From NCBI GenBank assembly GCA_022009795.1, contig CP091724.1, positions 496,001-560,000 on the forward strand: a stretch of DNA of 64,000 nt, given 5' to 3'. The notes under the pieces are model-generated. The model ran no database searches and was not told the DNA's origin. It saw nothing but the letters and a program-made list of their open reading frames with translations. Origin of the DNA: Anaerotruncus sp. (GTDB lineage: Bacteria > Bacillota > Clostridia > Oscillospirales > Acutalibacteraceae). The position numbers were made by a program, and so were the translations under genes. Shown piece after piece: positions 10,309 through 19,639 of the stretch; position 1 is the stretch's first letter; each line of letters starts with the position of its first letter.

Positions 10309-11033
10309 ATGATTAAAGAAATGTTTTCGGCTTTGTCCGATATGCTGTTTCCGAAAAGATGCGCGCTTTGTGGCGAGGTTGTTGAAATCGATGAAGAACT
10401 TTGCCCGGATTGTAAAGAGTTAAAGCGCATTTCCGCGCCGCTTTGCCTTAAATGCGGTTGTGAAAAATCCGAATGTGTGTGCAAAAAGTCAAAGCATTCA
10501 CCCGAATATAAGGCTGTTGTCGCGCCGTATTATTACGAGCACGGCGGCTGTGTTGCTAAGGGCGTGCTGAATTTGAAAATGCACGATATGCCTCAACTTG
10601 CAATCGCACAGGGCGATGAAATTTCAAAAGCCGTTTCGGATTTTTATGAGCTTGTGCATTTTGATTATGCCACATTTGTGCCGATGAGCTTTTATGCCGA
10701 AAGGCAAAGGGAATTTAACCAGGCGAAATTGCTTGCCGAAAGGGTGGGGCAAAACCTCAAAATACCGGTTAAAACCGCACTTCGTAAAAAGCATAAAACA
10801 AAAATGCAAAAGCGCCAGTCCGCGGCAGACAGATTTGTGATTATGTATAATGCCTTTGATTTGGCGGATAATGCCGATGTGGCAGGAAAAAAACAATTCT
10901 TTTGATTGATGATGTTAAAACAACGGGTGCAACTCTTTCTTCTGCGGCACTCACATTGAAAGCATACGGCGCCAAGGCGGTTTATTGCGCAGTTTACGGA
11001 ATAGTGAAAAAAATCATCCCGAATGATTTTTAA
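10309..11033 (+). CDS. comFC: ComF-family phosphoribosyltransferase (ComFC), frameshifted
   Basis: The N-terminus has a zinc-ribbon pattern: CALCGEV, CPDCKEL, CLKCGCEKSECVC. The phosphoribosyltransferase half has the spacer FVPMSFYAERQREFNQAKLLAE and the PRPP loop ILLIDDVKTTGATLSSA, reached after a frame shift in the A7 run near 10890. ComFC is needed for transformation in several bacteria, and its substrate is unknown. Length of about 240 residues is normal. It follows the comEA-like gene directly. An A/T hairpin overlaps its stop codon. Confidence 0.88.
11009..11031 (+). terminator. Possible terminator overlapping the comFC stop
   Basis: AAAAATCAT-cccga-ATGATTTTT forms a 9-bp stem followed by a T-rich stretch, overlapping the last codons of comFC. 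The stem is A/T-rich, so strength is doubtful. Confidence 0.45.
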
Positions 11034-11060
11034 TTTTAAGCTTGTTTAAATTTAAACAGT

Positions 11061-11092
11061 AAAAAAGCGGTTTGGCGAAATGCTCACCGCAG
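11061..11092 (-). terminator. Second terminator of the tRNA-Leu/tRNA-Gly unit
   Basis: On the minus strand GCGGT pairs with ACCGC around a 14-base loop and is followed by six T. Its arm and loop share an 18-base sequence with the terminator at 11144. Confidence 0.6.
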
Positions 11093-11143
11093 AATAAAAA
11101 CTTTATTTGATTTTACGGCGCTTGTTCCGTGTAGGGCAAAAAT

Positions 11144-11178
11144 AAAAAAACTGCGATGATGCGAAATGCTCACCGCAG
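11144..11178 (-). terminator. First terminator of the tRNA-Leu/tRNA-Gly unit
   Basis: On the minus strand CTGCG pairs with CGCAG and is followed by seven T. It starts four bases after the 3' end of tRNA-Gly. Confidence 0.65.
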
Positions 11179-11181
11179 GTG

Positions 11182-11255
11182 TGGAGCGGCTGATGGGAGT
11201 CGAACCCACCTGTCAAGCTTGGGAAGCTTGCATTCTACCGATGAACTACAGCCGC
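11182..11255 (-). tRNA. tRNA-Gly (CCC)
   Basis: Complete cloverleaf: acceptor GCGGCTG/CAGCCGC with encoded CCA, anticodon arm CAAGC-TTCCCAA-GCTTG giving anticodon CCC, and T arm with GGTTCGA. It follows tRNA-Leu by 18 bases on the same strand. Confidence 0.93.
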
Positions 11256-11273
11256 ATTTTTAATCTATGAATA

Positions 11274-11356
11274 TGGTGCGGGTTACAGGACTTGAACCTG
11301 CACGGTCGCCCACAAGATCCTAAATCTTGCGTGTCTGCCAATTCCACCAAACCCGC
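11274..11356 (-). tRNA. tRNA-Leu (UAG)
   Basis: A class II tRNA with a long variable arm (TGGGCGACCGT region). The acceptor GCGGGTT pairs with AACCCGC, CCA is encoded, and the anticodon arm CAAGA-TTTAGGA-TCTTG gives TAG. It is the first gene of a two-tRNA unit. Confidence 0.93.
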
Positions 11357-11417
11357 ATGGATGATATTTTTAACATTATTTTAGCGGTAAATCAATATGT
11401 TTCAGGGGTATTTTTTT

Positions 11418-12940
11418 ATGAAAAAAAGCAAAAAAAGTGTTTTTTTAAAAATTCTTGCTGCGATTTTGGCAATCATCGTTGCCGTGTGCGCCGTTTGCGG
11501 CATTTATTACGCCGCTTCGCGCAGCTGCACACTCACCGTTAAGGTTGATACAAAATCACCGCTTCGCGATTTTTACGGCTGGGGAACATCAGATTGCTGG
11601 TGGGCCGATAATATAGACGATGAAGAAACCAGAAATCAAATTGCAGATGTGCTTTTCACAGATAAAGGGCTGAATCTTGATACATATCGCTATTGCCTTT
11701 ACGGCGGTTATGACCCCGATAATACGGTTGTAGCAAGTGAATGGCGGCTCGGAGAAAGCTTTTATTACTATAATGAGCAAAGCGGCAGCTATGAATATGA
11801 TTGGTCAAAAAGCGAAAAACGCAAGGCTTATGCTTCAGGCAGCACTTGACCGCGGCGTTGATACCGTGGTGCTCTTTGCCAATTCGCCGCACTATTCCAT
11901 GTGCATAAACGGCCGCTCCAGCGGCGCAGACGACGGCGAATCTTCCAATATATCGCCTGAAAAAAATACCAAGATTATGTTGATTATTTTTTAACGATTA
12001 CTCAGCATTTTATTGATGAAGGCGTGCCTGTTAAATTCATTTCGCCAATAAATGAACCTCAGTGGGGATGGGGTGGTGAAAGCCCCGCTCAGGAGGGTTG
12101 CCACTATGAAAAAGAGCAGGCTGTTGAGCTTTTGAAGCTTTTTGCCAAAGGGATTAAAGAGCGTAATATGGATGTTAAGCTTTGCGCGCTTGAAAGCGGA
12201 AATATCGGCGATACCGCAAAAGGCTATTACGAAGCAATGGCTGCCGATGAAGATATCAGTTCCGTGCTCGGCGTTCACAGCTTCCATTCCTATTTTAACG
12301 ATACAAATGCGCTCAAAAAAAGTAAATTCGGTAAATGGATTGATAAAAATGTTTCAGTGCGTTCCGATATGAGCGAATGGTGCGAATTACCCTCGGCGCA
12401 TGATGCTTCTGATCCCGCAACTGCCTGCATTATGGCGCGTGTTATATCAAACGATATTTCAAAGCTTAATGTAAACGCCTGGTGCAACTGGGTTGCGGTT
12501 AATGAAATCGGAGTCGGAGACGACGGTAAAGATTATTCCGACGGACTTTTGGTTGCAGACCCGAATAACACAGCCGATTATTACACCGCTTATCGCCTTT
12601 ACGGCTATATGCAGTTTTTCAAAATTTGTGCCCGCCGGCTCTGCAGGTGCTCGATTGCGGCGACGGCGTGCTTACCTTAACATCTTCGAAAAACCGATGA
12701 GGGAACAACTTATCGCGAACTTGTGAATGAAACTGCTTTTTAAAACTCCGGACGGTAAAATTGTGGTTGTGGTTGTCAACGAAGGAAATTCACGAAATGT
12801 TAAATTTTCACTCGATCATTATTCCAATGTTTCGGTTTATACTACAAACAGTGAGCTTAAATGCAGCAACACCTATTCGGGTGCTTTAAAGGATAAATAC
12901 GAAATTACCGCTAATTCTATAAATACATTTGTTTTTTTGA
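11418..12940 (+). CDS. GH30-family glycoside hydrolase (endo-beta-1,6-galactanase-like), secreted, frameshifted
   Basis: ATG 11418 follows AGGGG. The first 35 residues are a lysine-rich start plus one hydrophobic segment (signal peptide or anchor). The mature part opens FYGWGTSDCWWADNI, typical of GH30. The acid/base is the Glu of ISPINEPQWGWGG, and the nucleophile is probably the Glu of DMSEWCEL. The C-terminal beta domain reads KIVVVVVNEGNSRNVKF. Subfamily GH30_5, acting on beta-1,6-galactan, is my best guess from the opening motif. Frames break near 11840, 11980, 12620 and 12700. A miscounted T7 run near 12930 suggests the real stop is about 12940; the frame as written runs to 12981. Confidence 0.82.
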
Positions 12941-12968
12941 ATAATCGGAGGAATTATAAGGAGAAATA

Positions 12969-15267
12969 TAAAAAAATATAAACGATAATTGGCTTTTTTT
13001 CCAAAAGAAGCAAAATCTATTCCGCATGTAATGCCGCACGATTGGGAAAAAGGTTAATTTGCCCCATACTTGGAATGGTACGGACGGGCAGGACGGCGGC
13101 AACGATTATTACCGTGGCACATGCTATTATGTTAAGCAGCTCAGCCTTGCGGATTTCGGCGATGAAGATGAATATTATCTTCAGTTTGACGCTGTTAATT
13201 CAAGCGCAAAGGTTTATTTCAACGGCGAGCTTGTAGCTCAGCACGACGGCGGTTATTCCGCATTCAGGGCAAAGCTCGGCAATATTCAGGAGAGCAATTT
13301 GCTTGTTGTTGCCGCCGATAACAGCCCAAATGATTATGTTTATCCCCAAACGGCGGATTTCACTTTTTACGGCGGCATTTATCGCTCCGTTAAGCTTATC
13401 GGCGTTTCAAAATCTCATTTTGACCTTGATTATTTCGGCGCACCCGGAATTTCCGTTACGCCAAAAGTAACGGGCACAGGCGCGGATGTTGACGCGGTTG
13501 CTTATGTTACCACCGATGAAAATGCATCGGTGCGTTTTGAAATCCTTGATAAAGATGAAGTGATAGCCTCTGCCGAGGTTTCGGGCGATTATCACGCGAA
13601 TATGCATATTGATGCCGTTCACCTTTGGAACGGTGTTAAAGACCCTTATCTCTACACTTTACGCGCCGTCCTTCTTGTAAACGGCGAAGAGGTTGATTGC
13701 GTTTCCTGCCGCTTTGGTTGCCGCAGCTTTAAGATTGACCCGAATAAGGGATTTATCTTAAACGGTCGCGAATATCCGCTTCGCGGCGTTTCACGCCATC
13801 AGGACAGACCTCAAATCGGCAATGCACTTCTTCCTCAACATCATAAAGAGGATATTGATTTGATTTGCGAAATGGGAGCAAACACAATTCGACTTGCCCA
13901 TTATCAGCACGCGCAGGAATTTTATGATCTTTGCGATGAACGCGGGCTTGTTGTTTGGGCTGAAATTCCCTATATTTCAAATCACCTGCCCAATGCAAGG
14001 GCAAATACTCTTTCGCAAATGAAAGAGCTTATTTATCAAAATTATAATCACCCCTCAATCGTTGTTTGGGGGCTTTCAAACGAAATCACAATGGGCGGAA
14101 AATCAACTCCCCGATATGATTTCAAATCATAAAGAGCTTAACGAGCTTGCCCACAGCATTGATTCCACAAGGCTTACCACAATGGCAACAGTAACCATGT
14201 GCCAACCCGATGATGAAATAAACGCAATCTCTGATGTGCTTTCGTATAACCATTATTTCGGCTGGTACGGCGGCAATGTTCATATGTACGGCCCGTGGTT
14301 TGATAATTTCCATAAAAAATTTCCGAATAAGGCAATCGGCATAAGTGAATACGGCTGCGAGGCACTTAATTGGCACACTTCAGAGCCGGAGCAGGGCGAT
14401 TATACCGAAGAATATCAGGCTTATTATCACGAGGAGCTTATTAAGCAAATTTCAAAAAGGCCTTATCTTTGGGCAACTCATGTTTGGAATATGTTTGATT
14501 TCGCGGCCGACGCAAGAGCCGAAGGCGGCGAAAACGGTATGAATCATAAGGGCCTTGTAACGTTTGACCGTAAATATAAAAAAGATTCCTTCTATGCATA
14601 TAAGGCTTGGCTTTCCGATGAGCCGTTAGTTCATATCTGCGGCAAAAGATATGTTGACAGGGTAGAGCCCGTAACAAAGGTTACCGTTTATTCAAATCAG
14701 CCGCAGGTAGAGCTTTTCGTAAACGGCGAAAGCCTCGGCAAGCAAACAAAGGGCGAATATCCTTTCTTCTATTTTGAAGTGCCTAATAACGGCGAAAGCA
14801 AGCTGATTGCAAAAGCAGGGGATTGCACCGATGAAAGCGTTATCAAAAAGGTTGAAGCCTTTAATGAAGCATACAGAATGAAAGAGGAAGGCGCAGTTAT
14901 CAACTGGTTTGAAATTAACACTCCGCCCGGATATTATTCCGTAAACGATACCATCGGTGATATTATTTCAACCTTTAAAGGCAAAATTTTTGCACTGAAG
15001 CTTGTTAAAATTCTGAAAAAATCCCTTTCGGCTTCTTCGGGTGATAAAAACGGAATGAGCGTTGCCGGCGTTAAAATCAATAAAACAATGATTGAAATGG
15101 CTAAGGGCTTTACTCTTAAGCGTGCGCTTATGATGCTCGGCGGCAAAGTGAGCAAAGAGGATATTTTAAAGATTAACGATATGCTCAATAAAAATCAAAA
15201 AGAGAAAAATAAAGAAAAAAAGCACCAAGGTTTTAAATTCTTGGTGCTTTTTTTGTTATTGGTTTGA
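12969..15267 (+). CDS. GH2-family beta-galactosidase-like glycoside hydrolase, frameshifted
   Basis: Domain order fits GH2: jelly-roll (LPHTWNG...YYRGTCYYVK...FNGELVAQHDGGYSAF), immunoglobulin-like domain, TIM barrel (FILNGREYPLRGVSRHQD, acid/base Glu in VVWGLSNEITMGG, nucleophile Glu in IGISEYGCEALNWH), then a C-terminal Ig-like domain (VYSNQPQVELFVNG) as in DUF4982-type galactosidases. No signal peptide, so a cytoplasmic enzyme acting on oligosaccharides released by the GH30 upstream is likely. AAGGAG lies at 12958-12963, but no ATG is readable at the expected start near 12969. Frames break near 12975, 13000, 13050 and 14095. The last codons run into the terminator; the true stop is probably near 15212. 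Confidence 0.88.
15215..15254 (+). terminator. Terminator of the GH30-GH2 operon
   Basis: AAGCACCAAG/CTTGGTGCTT is a perfect 10-bp stem with a 10-base loop followed by a T run. Confidence 0.9.
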
Positions 15268-15327
15268 GTAATAATGCAAAAACGCAGGAAGAAAAATTGT
15301 TTTTTTGTTATTAGTTATCATATACAT

Positions 15328-15363
15328 AAAAAGCATCCGATAATTAAATATCGGATGCTTTTT
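15328..15363. terminator. Bidirectional terminator between convergent units
   Basis: A perfect inverted repeat (stem AAAAAGCATCCGATA with loop ATTAA and T tail in both directions) lies between the GH2 gene (plus) and the E2-like gene (minus). Confidence 0.88.
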
Positions 15364-15385
15364 GGATTGTTATGGATATCAAAAA

Positions 15386-16314
15386 TTATTTCCAATTCAG
15401 TATAACAGAAGGATCGGCAAATATTTCATCAAGCTTTTTCAAAGAAAGGCACGCAATCGTTATAATCAAGAGAACGATGGTCGATTGCAATGGTAAGCGG
15501 AAGAATTGATTTAACAACAATCTGATCTTCGCCTTTTTTTCGTTTGTTTCAACAACTGGGCGCTTTTTGGATTGCGTTTACGGCAAATGCCGTTGTTTGC
15601 GGCGGAATTATTTCAAGCAGCAGGCAAAGGCCTTTTTGATTCCTGTAAATTGAGCCGAGGTTTGAAATGGTGGTTGTTCCTTGCTCGATATCGTGCTTGG
15701 TAAGCCTATCCTTATGCGAAATGGAATAATATTCCTTTTTTTGCATCGCCCGAAAGAGTGTGCACCTTGTGCTTGCCGGGCATTTTTGAGCCGTAAAGCC
15801 TGTAAACGGTTTGGCCGACCTTGCCCTCTTTAAGGCCGTTTATTGTGTTGTCGAGCGAAACTTCAAACATTACCTCATTCATATCGCTGTTGTTTGCACG
15901 CCTAACAGTATCGTTAATTGCGGCAGTCATTTCCGAAAGGGATTTGTTGCCCATATCATGCATATTAACCGTCATCATCTCGCCGGTGTGAAGCATCATC
16001 GGCATGGAAACATCAATGTTATCGTGATAATGAAGTGAGCCGCGAACAAGCTTTCTGTTGAAATCAAGCGTTGCGTTCATTTTCGGCGCAGCTTTAAGGC
16101 CTTCGCAGATTATTTTCATCATAACGGTGTTTACCGTTATTTTTTTGCTTTTGTCGGTAACATTTTCATTCAGCTTTTTAACATATTTCATCATTTCCGT
16201 AACATCGGCTTCATAGCTCATTGCCGCGTGGGGGATTTCCTCCCAGCTTTGTGAAGTCATATTTGAAACGATTTTTCTTGCTATGCCAAAATGTTCTGTT
16301 TTATAAATTCCCAT
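15386..16314 (-). CDS. Stand-alone 2-oxoacid dehydrogenase E2 catalytic-domain (CAT-fold) acyltransferase, frameshifted
   Basis: The sequence covers only the catalytic domain of dihydrolipoamide acyltransferases: PHAAMSYEADVTEM, DVSMPMM, TISNLGS and, near the C-terminus, IAIDHRSLDYND, which keeps the HxxxD catalytic pair, although the usual following Gly is Tyr. There is no lipoyl domain and no E1 or E3 gene nearby, so it is not an ordinary pyruvate dehydrogenase subunit; a chloramphenicol-acetyltransferase-like or acyl-CoA-dependent role is possible. About 305 residues from ATG 16314 (AAGGAG upstream). Frames break near 15735, 15545 and 15440. It lies downstream of a CoA-transferase on the same strand, which hints at acyl-CoA chemistry. 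Confidence 0.8.
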
Positions 16315-16395
16315 TTTTACTCCTTATTCGCTTAGAGTGTTTATATAACTTATACAAAAAAATTATAGCACACAGCATATTTAAAAAAATTGTAA

Positions 16396-16416
16396 ATTCT
16401 TACAAAAGTTAAGAAT
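16396..16416 (-). terminator. Possible weak terminator after the CoA-transferase gene
   Basis: ATTCTTAC-aaaa-GTTAAGAAT gives an imperfect A/T stem. On the minus strand a T run follows a few bases later. Confidence 0.35.
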
Positions 16417-16471
16417 AGTAAAAAAAGAATATTTATATTTTTTTAAAAAAACACTACATTGCATCTTTTAG

Positions 16472-17784
16472 TTAAAAACGCTTTTTTTCGTTAAATCTCT
16501 CTTCAAATGCCTTGCAAAGTTCGTCTCTGAACTTTGGATGGGCAATTTTAATAAGCTCTCTTGCTCTTTCTTTAAGCGTTTTGCCTTTAAGCATTGCTGC
16601 TCCGTATTCCGTAACAACGCAGTTTACATCATTTCTTGTTGTTGTAACCGCAGAGCCGGGCGTGATTGTGGGCACAATTTTCGAAATTGTGTCGTGCTTT
16701 GTGGTGGAGGTCATTGCGATAATCGATAAGCCGCCGTTACTCATCGTTGCACCTCTTACAAAATCAACCTGGCCGCCGACTCCGGAAAACTGCATTTGGC
16801 CCATAGTGTCTGCCACAACCTGACCCATAAGGTCGATTTGAATGCAGGAATTTATCGAAATGAAATTATTGTTTTTGCTATGTTAGGCGGGTAATTAACA
16901 TATTCTATCGGATACATTTCAACATCCGGATTATCGTCAATATAATCAAAAAAAGCTTTCTTGTGCCGAATGCAAATCCCAAAATTGTTTTTGCCCTTTG
17001 TGCGTTTGCTTCATGGAATTGTTTATAACGCCGCTTTTCAGCAAGTCAACAACTCCGTCGCCAACCATTTCCGAATGAAGCCCAAGGTTTTTCTTTGTTT
17101 TAAGCTCCTCGCAAATTGCATCCGGTATTCCGCCTATTCCGAGCTGAATGCAATCGCCGTCCTTAACAAGTGCTGCACAGTTTTTTTGCCGATTTGAATT
17201 TCAACGTCGTTCAATTCAACTGACGGAACTTCGGGCAACGGTTCGTCTATCTCAACAAAATAATCAAATTCGCTCACATGCTTCAGCGCTTTGCCGTGAG
17301 TGCGGGGAACATATTTGTTTACCTGCGCTATTTTTTTACTTTCGCAGTAAGAAAGCGTGCTTTCAATATAATCAATGTTCGTGCCGAGTGAAACATAGCC
17401 GTTTTCATCGGGCGGGCAAACGGAAACTATTGAAACCCGCGGCTTGATAACATTTTTAAGCACACTCGGAATTTCATAAAAGTTGCTTGTTGTGAAATCG
17501 GCAATTCCTTCCGATATCGCTTTTCTGTTTGATTTTGAAGCAAAAAACGAATTGTAGGTAATATGACCCTTCATCTCCGGACGCACCCAAGGTGTGTCGC
17601 CTATGATAAGCATATTCGTTATTTGAACATCATTGTAGTTCATATAATTTTCGGCAAGTGCCCGTTCAATTCCGAGCGGCTCGCAGCATCCGAAGGAAGT
17701 AACAATTTTGTCGCCGCTATTTATATGGCCGATTGCTTCCTCGGCAGAAACAAGCTTGCTTTTATAAATTTCTTTACTGTCCAT
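16472..17784 (-). CDS. Acetyl-CoA hydrolase/transferase family protein (butyryl-CoA:acetate or 4-hydroxybutyrate CoA-transferase-like), frameshifted
   Basis: About 437 residues. The N-terminal half has KIVTSFGCCEPLGIERAL, RPEMKGHITYNSFFAS and SVCPPDENGYVSLGTNIDY. The C-terminal half has INSCIQIDLMGQVVADTMG, FSGVGGQVDFVRGAT and VPTITPGSAVTTTRNDVNCVVTEYGAA, typical of family I acetyl-CoA hydrolase/transferases. Such enzymes move CoA between acetate and butyrate, 4-hydroxybutyrate, propionate or succinate. The substrate cannot be fixed from sequence alone, and no butyrate operon lies in the window. Frames break between 16850 and 17150. ATG 17784 is used. The gene is single, upstream of the E2-like gene on the same strand. 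Confidence 0.87.
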
Positions 17785-17915
17785 AAAAAAATCATACGCC
17801 TTTCAAAGTCATTTTGCAATTAATATTTTATATCAGTAATCGCTAATTGGCAATAAATGCGGTTTATATTTAATCATTAGTTAACAGATTTAATTTTTGG
17901 GTTAATATTTAATAT

Positions 17916-19289
17916 TCAACCTTTAAATTTTTCTTCCGCTTCCGCCACTTTAAGCATAATCGCACATTCAATGCGCTTTCTGTGAAGCTCGCAACCGAAT
18001 TCGTAAATCCCGTTCACACTGCCGGTAGTATGGTAGGCGTTTGCCGCGCAGCCGCCGCTGCAATAAAGCTTTGCAAAGCAATCCTTGCATTCGGGGTGTG
18101 AGTAAACATTGCAGCCCTTAAATTCATCAAGTATTGCCGTGTTTGTAACGCCTTTCCAAATGTCACCCAGGAGGAATTTTTTTCATCGCCCACAAATTGA
18201 TGGCAGGGGTATAATTCGCCGCTCGGAGTAACGGCCATGTATTCCGTGCCCACTCCGCAGCCCGAAATTCGTTTAACTATGCACGGGCCGGAATTTAAAT
18301 CTATCATATAGTGATAAAATGTGAAGCCGTTGCCGTTTCTGTATCTTCTGAGCATTTCGTCTGCCAAAATTTCGTATTGCTCTTTTTAAAAATCGGCAAA
18401 TCATTTTCCTTTAAGGCATACGGCTCTGTGGGATCGGAAACAACAGGCTCTATCGAAAGCTCTTTAAATCCCAAATCCGCCATGTGAATAATGTCTTTCG
18501 AAAAATCCGTGTTGTAATGCGTGTAAGTGCCGCGCATATAATAATCGGCCTGATTGCGCGCGTTTGCGAATTTTTTGAATTTGTCAACTATTAAATCATA
18601 AGAGCCTTTGCCGTTGCAGGTTGTGCGCAGGCGGTCATGTGTTTCTTTTCTGCCGTCAAGCGAAAGCACAACATTGCCCATTTCCCTGTTGCAAAAATCA
18701 ATAACCTCATCGTTTACAAGCACACCGTTTGTGGTGAGCGTAAAGCGAAAGTTTTTGCCGTGCTCTTTTTCTATGCTTCGGCCGTATTTAACAAGCTTTT
18801 TGCAAACCTCCCAGTTGAGCAGCGGCTCGCCGCCGAAAAAGTCAACCTCAAGATTTTTTCTTGTGCCGCTTTTTTCAACAAGAAAATCAAGCGCTCTTTT
18901 TCCTGTTTCAAAGCTCATTAAGCCTTTTTGGCCCATCGTATTCGCCTTTGCCGGCAAAGCAGTACTTGCAGGCCAGATTGCAATCGTGCGCCACATGCAG
19001 GCATATTGCTTTAAGCACTCCTTGGCGCTTTTTGAAATCAAGAGCCGAATTTTCAAAGGCGTCCTTTGCAAAAAGTCTGCCGTCTTTGATAAGAGCCTCA
19101 ATGTCCTCAAAGCAAAGGTCTATGTCTTCAGGCGTAACATCGTCGCGTTTTTGAATATTTGTCGAGTATAAAAGCCTTAATTTTCTCTTTCGGCTCGGAT
19201 TCAAACATATTTATAATAACATAGGCAACCTCGTCAACCGAGTGAACGCAGCCGCTGTTTTGGTCTATAATGATATTATATCCTTTCAT
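17916..19289 (-). CDS. Radical-SAM/SPASM SCIFF-peptide maturase (thioether-forming), frameshifted
   Basis: An N-terminal peptide-recognition-like region (YNIIIDQNSGCVHSVDEVAYVI, then DDVTPEDIDLCFEDIEALIKDG) resembles the RiPP recognition segment of SCIFF maturases. The radical-SAM cluster motif is CNLACKYCFAGKGEYDG, followed by EVDFFGGEPLLNWEV and LTTNGVLVNDEV. The C-terminal SPASM region, with auxiliary [4Fe-4S] cysteines, includes GCGVGTEYMAVTPSGELYPCHQF, then after a frame break HPECKDCFAKLYCSGGCAANA. Length of about 457 residues is normal. It installs thioether links in the SCIFF peptide encoded 80 bases upstream. Frame breaks are near 19150, 18945, 18385 and 18165. Confidence 0.92.
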
Positions 19290-19321
19290 TTTTATAAGAA
19301 TGTATCATATTTACTCCAAAG

Positions 19322-19349
19322 AAAAAAACGGCGGTAAGTTATACCGCCG
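19322..19349 (-). terminator. Hairpin with T tail between SCIFF precursor and maturase (attenuating terminator)
   Basis: On the minus strand CGGCGGTA/TACCGCCG (8 bp) is followed by seven T, 20 bases after the precursor stop and 33 before the maturase start. Partial read-through would make much more precursor than enzyme, as in many RiPP loci. Confidence 0.8.
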
Positions 19350-19368
19350 CAGTCTTACATCAATTTAA

Positions 19369-19515
19369 TTACTTTTTAAGCTGCTCACACTTTTGGTTTG
19401 CAACTGAGCAGGATGTTTTGCTTGCGGATTGGCAAGAAGTTTGGCATTCGCCACAGCCGCCGTTTTTAGCGGATTCGCAAAGATTGCGAGAGCTTAAAGT
19501 ATTGATTCTTTTCAT
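19369..19515 (-). CDS. SCIFF ranthipeptide precursor (six-cysteine peptide), variant
   Basis: This 48-residue peptide opens MKRINTLSSRN and contains GGCGECQTSCQSASKTSC followed by SVANQKCEQLKK. This is the conserved clostridial SCIFF family sequence, directly before its maturase. Six Cys are present, at positions 13, 21, 24, 28, 36 and 43. The family's usual CQSACKTSCTV core reads CQSASKTSCSV here: position 32 is Ser (AGC) instead of Cys, and position 37 is Ser (TCA) instead of Thr. The gene is intact, with ATG 19515 and GAGG upstream. Confidence 0.95.
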   Translation of the reverse strand: MKRINTLSSRNLCESAKNGGCGECQTSCQSASKTSCSVANQKCEQLKK

Positions 19516-19546
19516 ACCGATACCTCGTTTCATATTTTTTTATATT

Positions 19547-19574
19547 TTTATATTATTATGATTGTTTTTGTCAA
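19547..19574 (-). promoter_or_regulatory. Promoter of the SCIFF locus
   Basis: On the minus strand TTGACA (19574-19569), a 16-base spacer and TATAAA (19552-19547) lie about 31 bases before the precursor ATG. Confidence 0.65.
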
Positions 19575-19639
19575 TATGCAGTTGGAAATCAGCAGCCCGG
19601 AATCGCTCACAAGCTCCGTTCCCGCCGCTTTAAATTCCA

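Noticed and set aside
11075..11178. Two identical 18-base copies as the start of a CRISPR array
   Set aside because: Only two copies 86 bases apart, each part of a terminator hairpin, with no cas genes.
16472..17784. Naming the CoA-transferase but (butyryl-CoA:acetate CoA-transferase)
   Set aside because: The family also holds 4-hydroxybutyrate, propionate and succinate enzymes, and no thl-bcd operon is present here to settle it.
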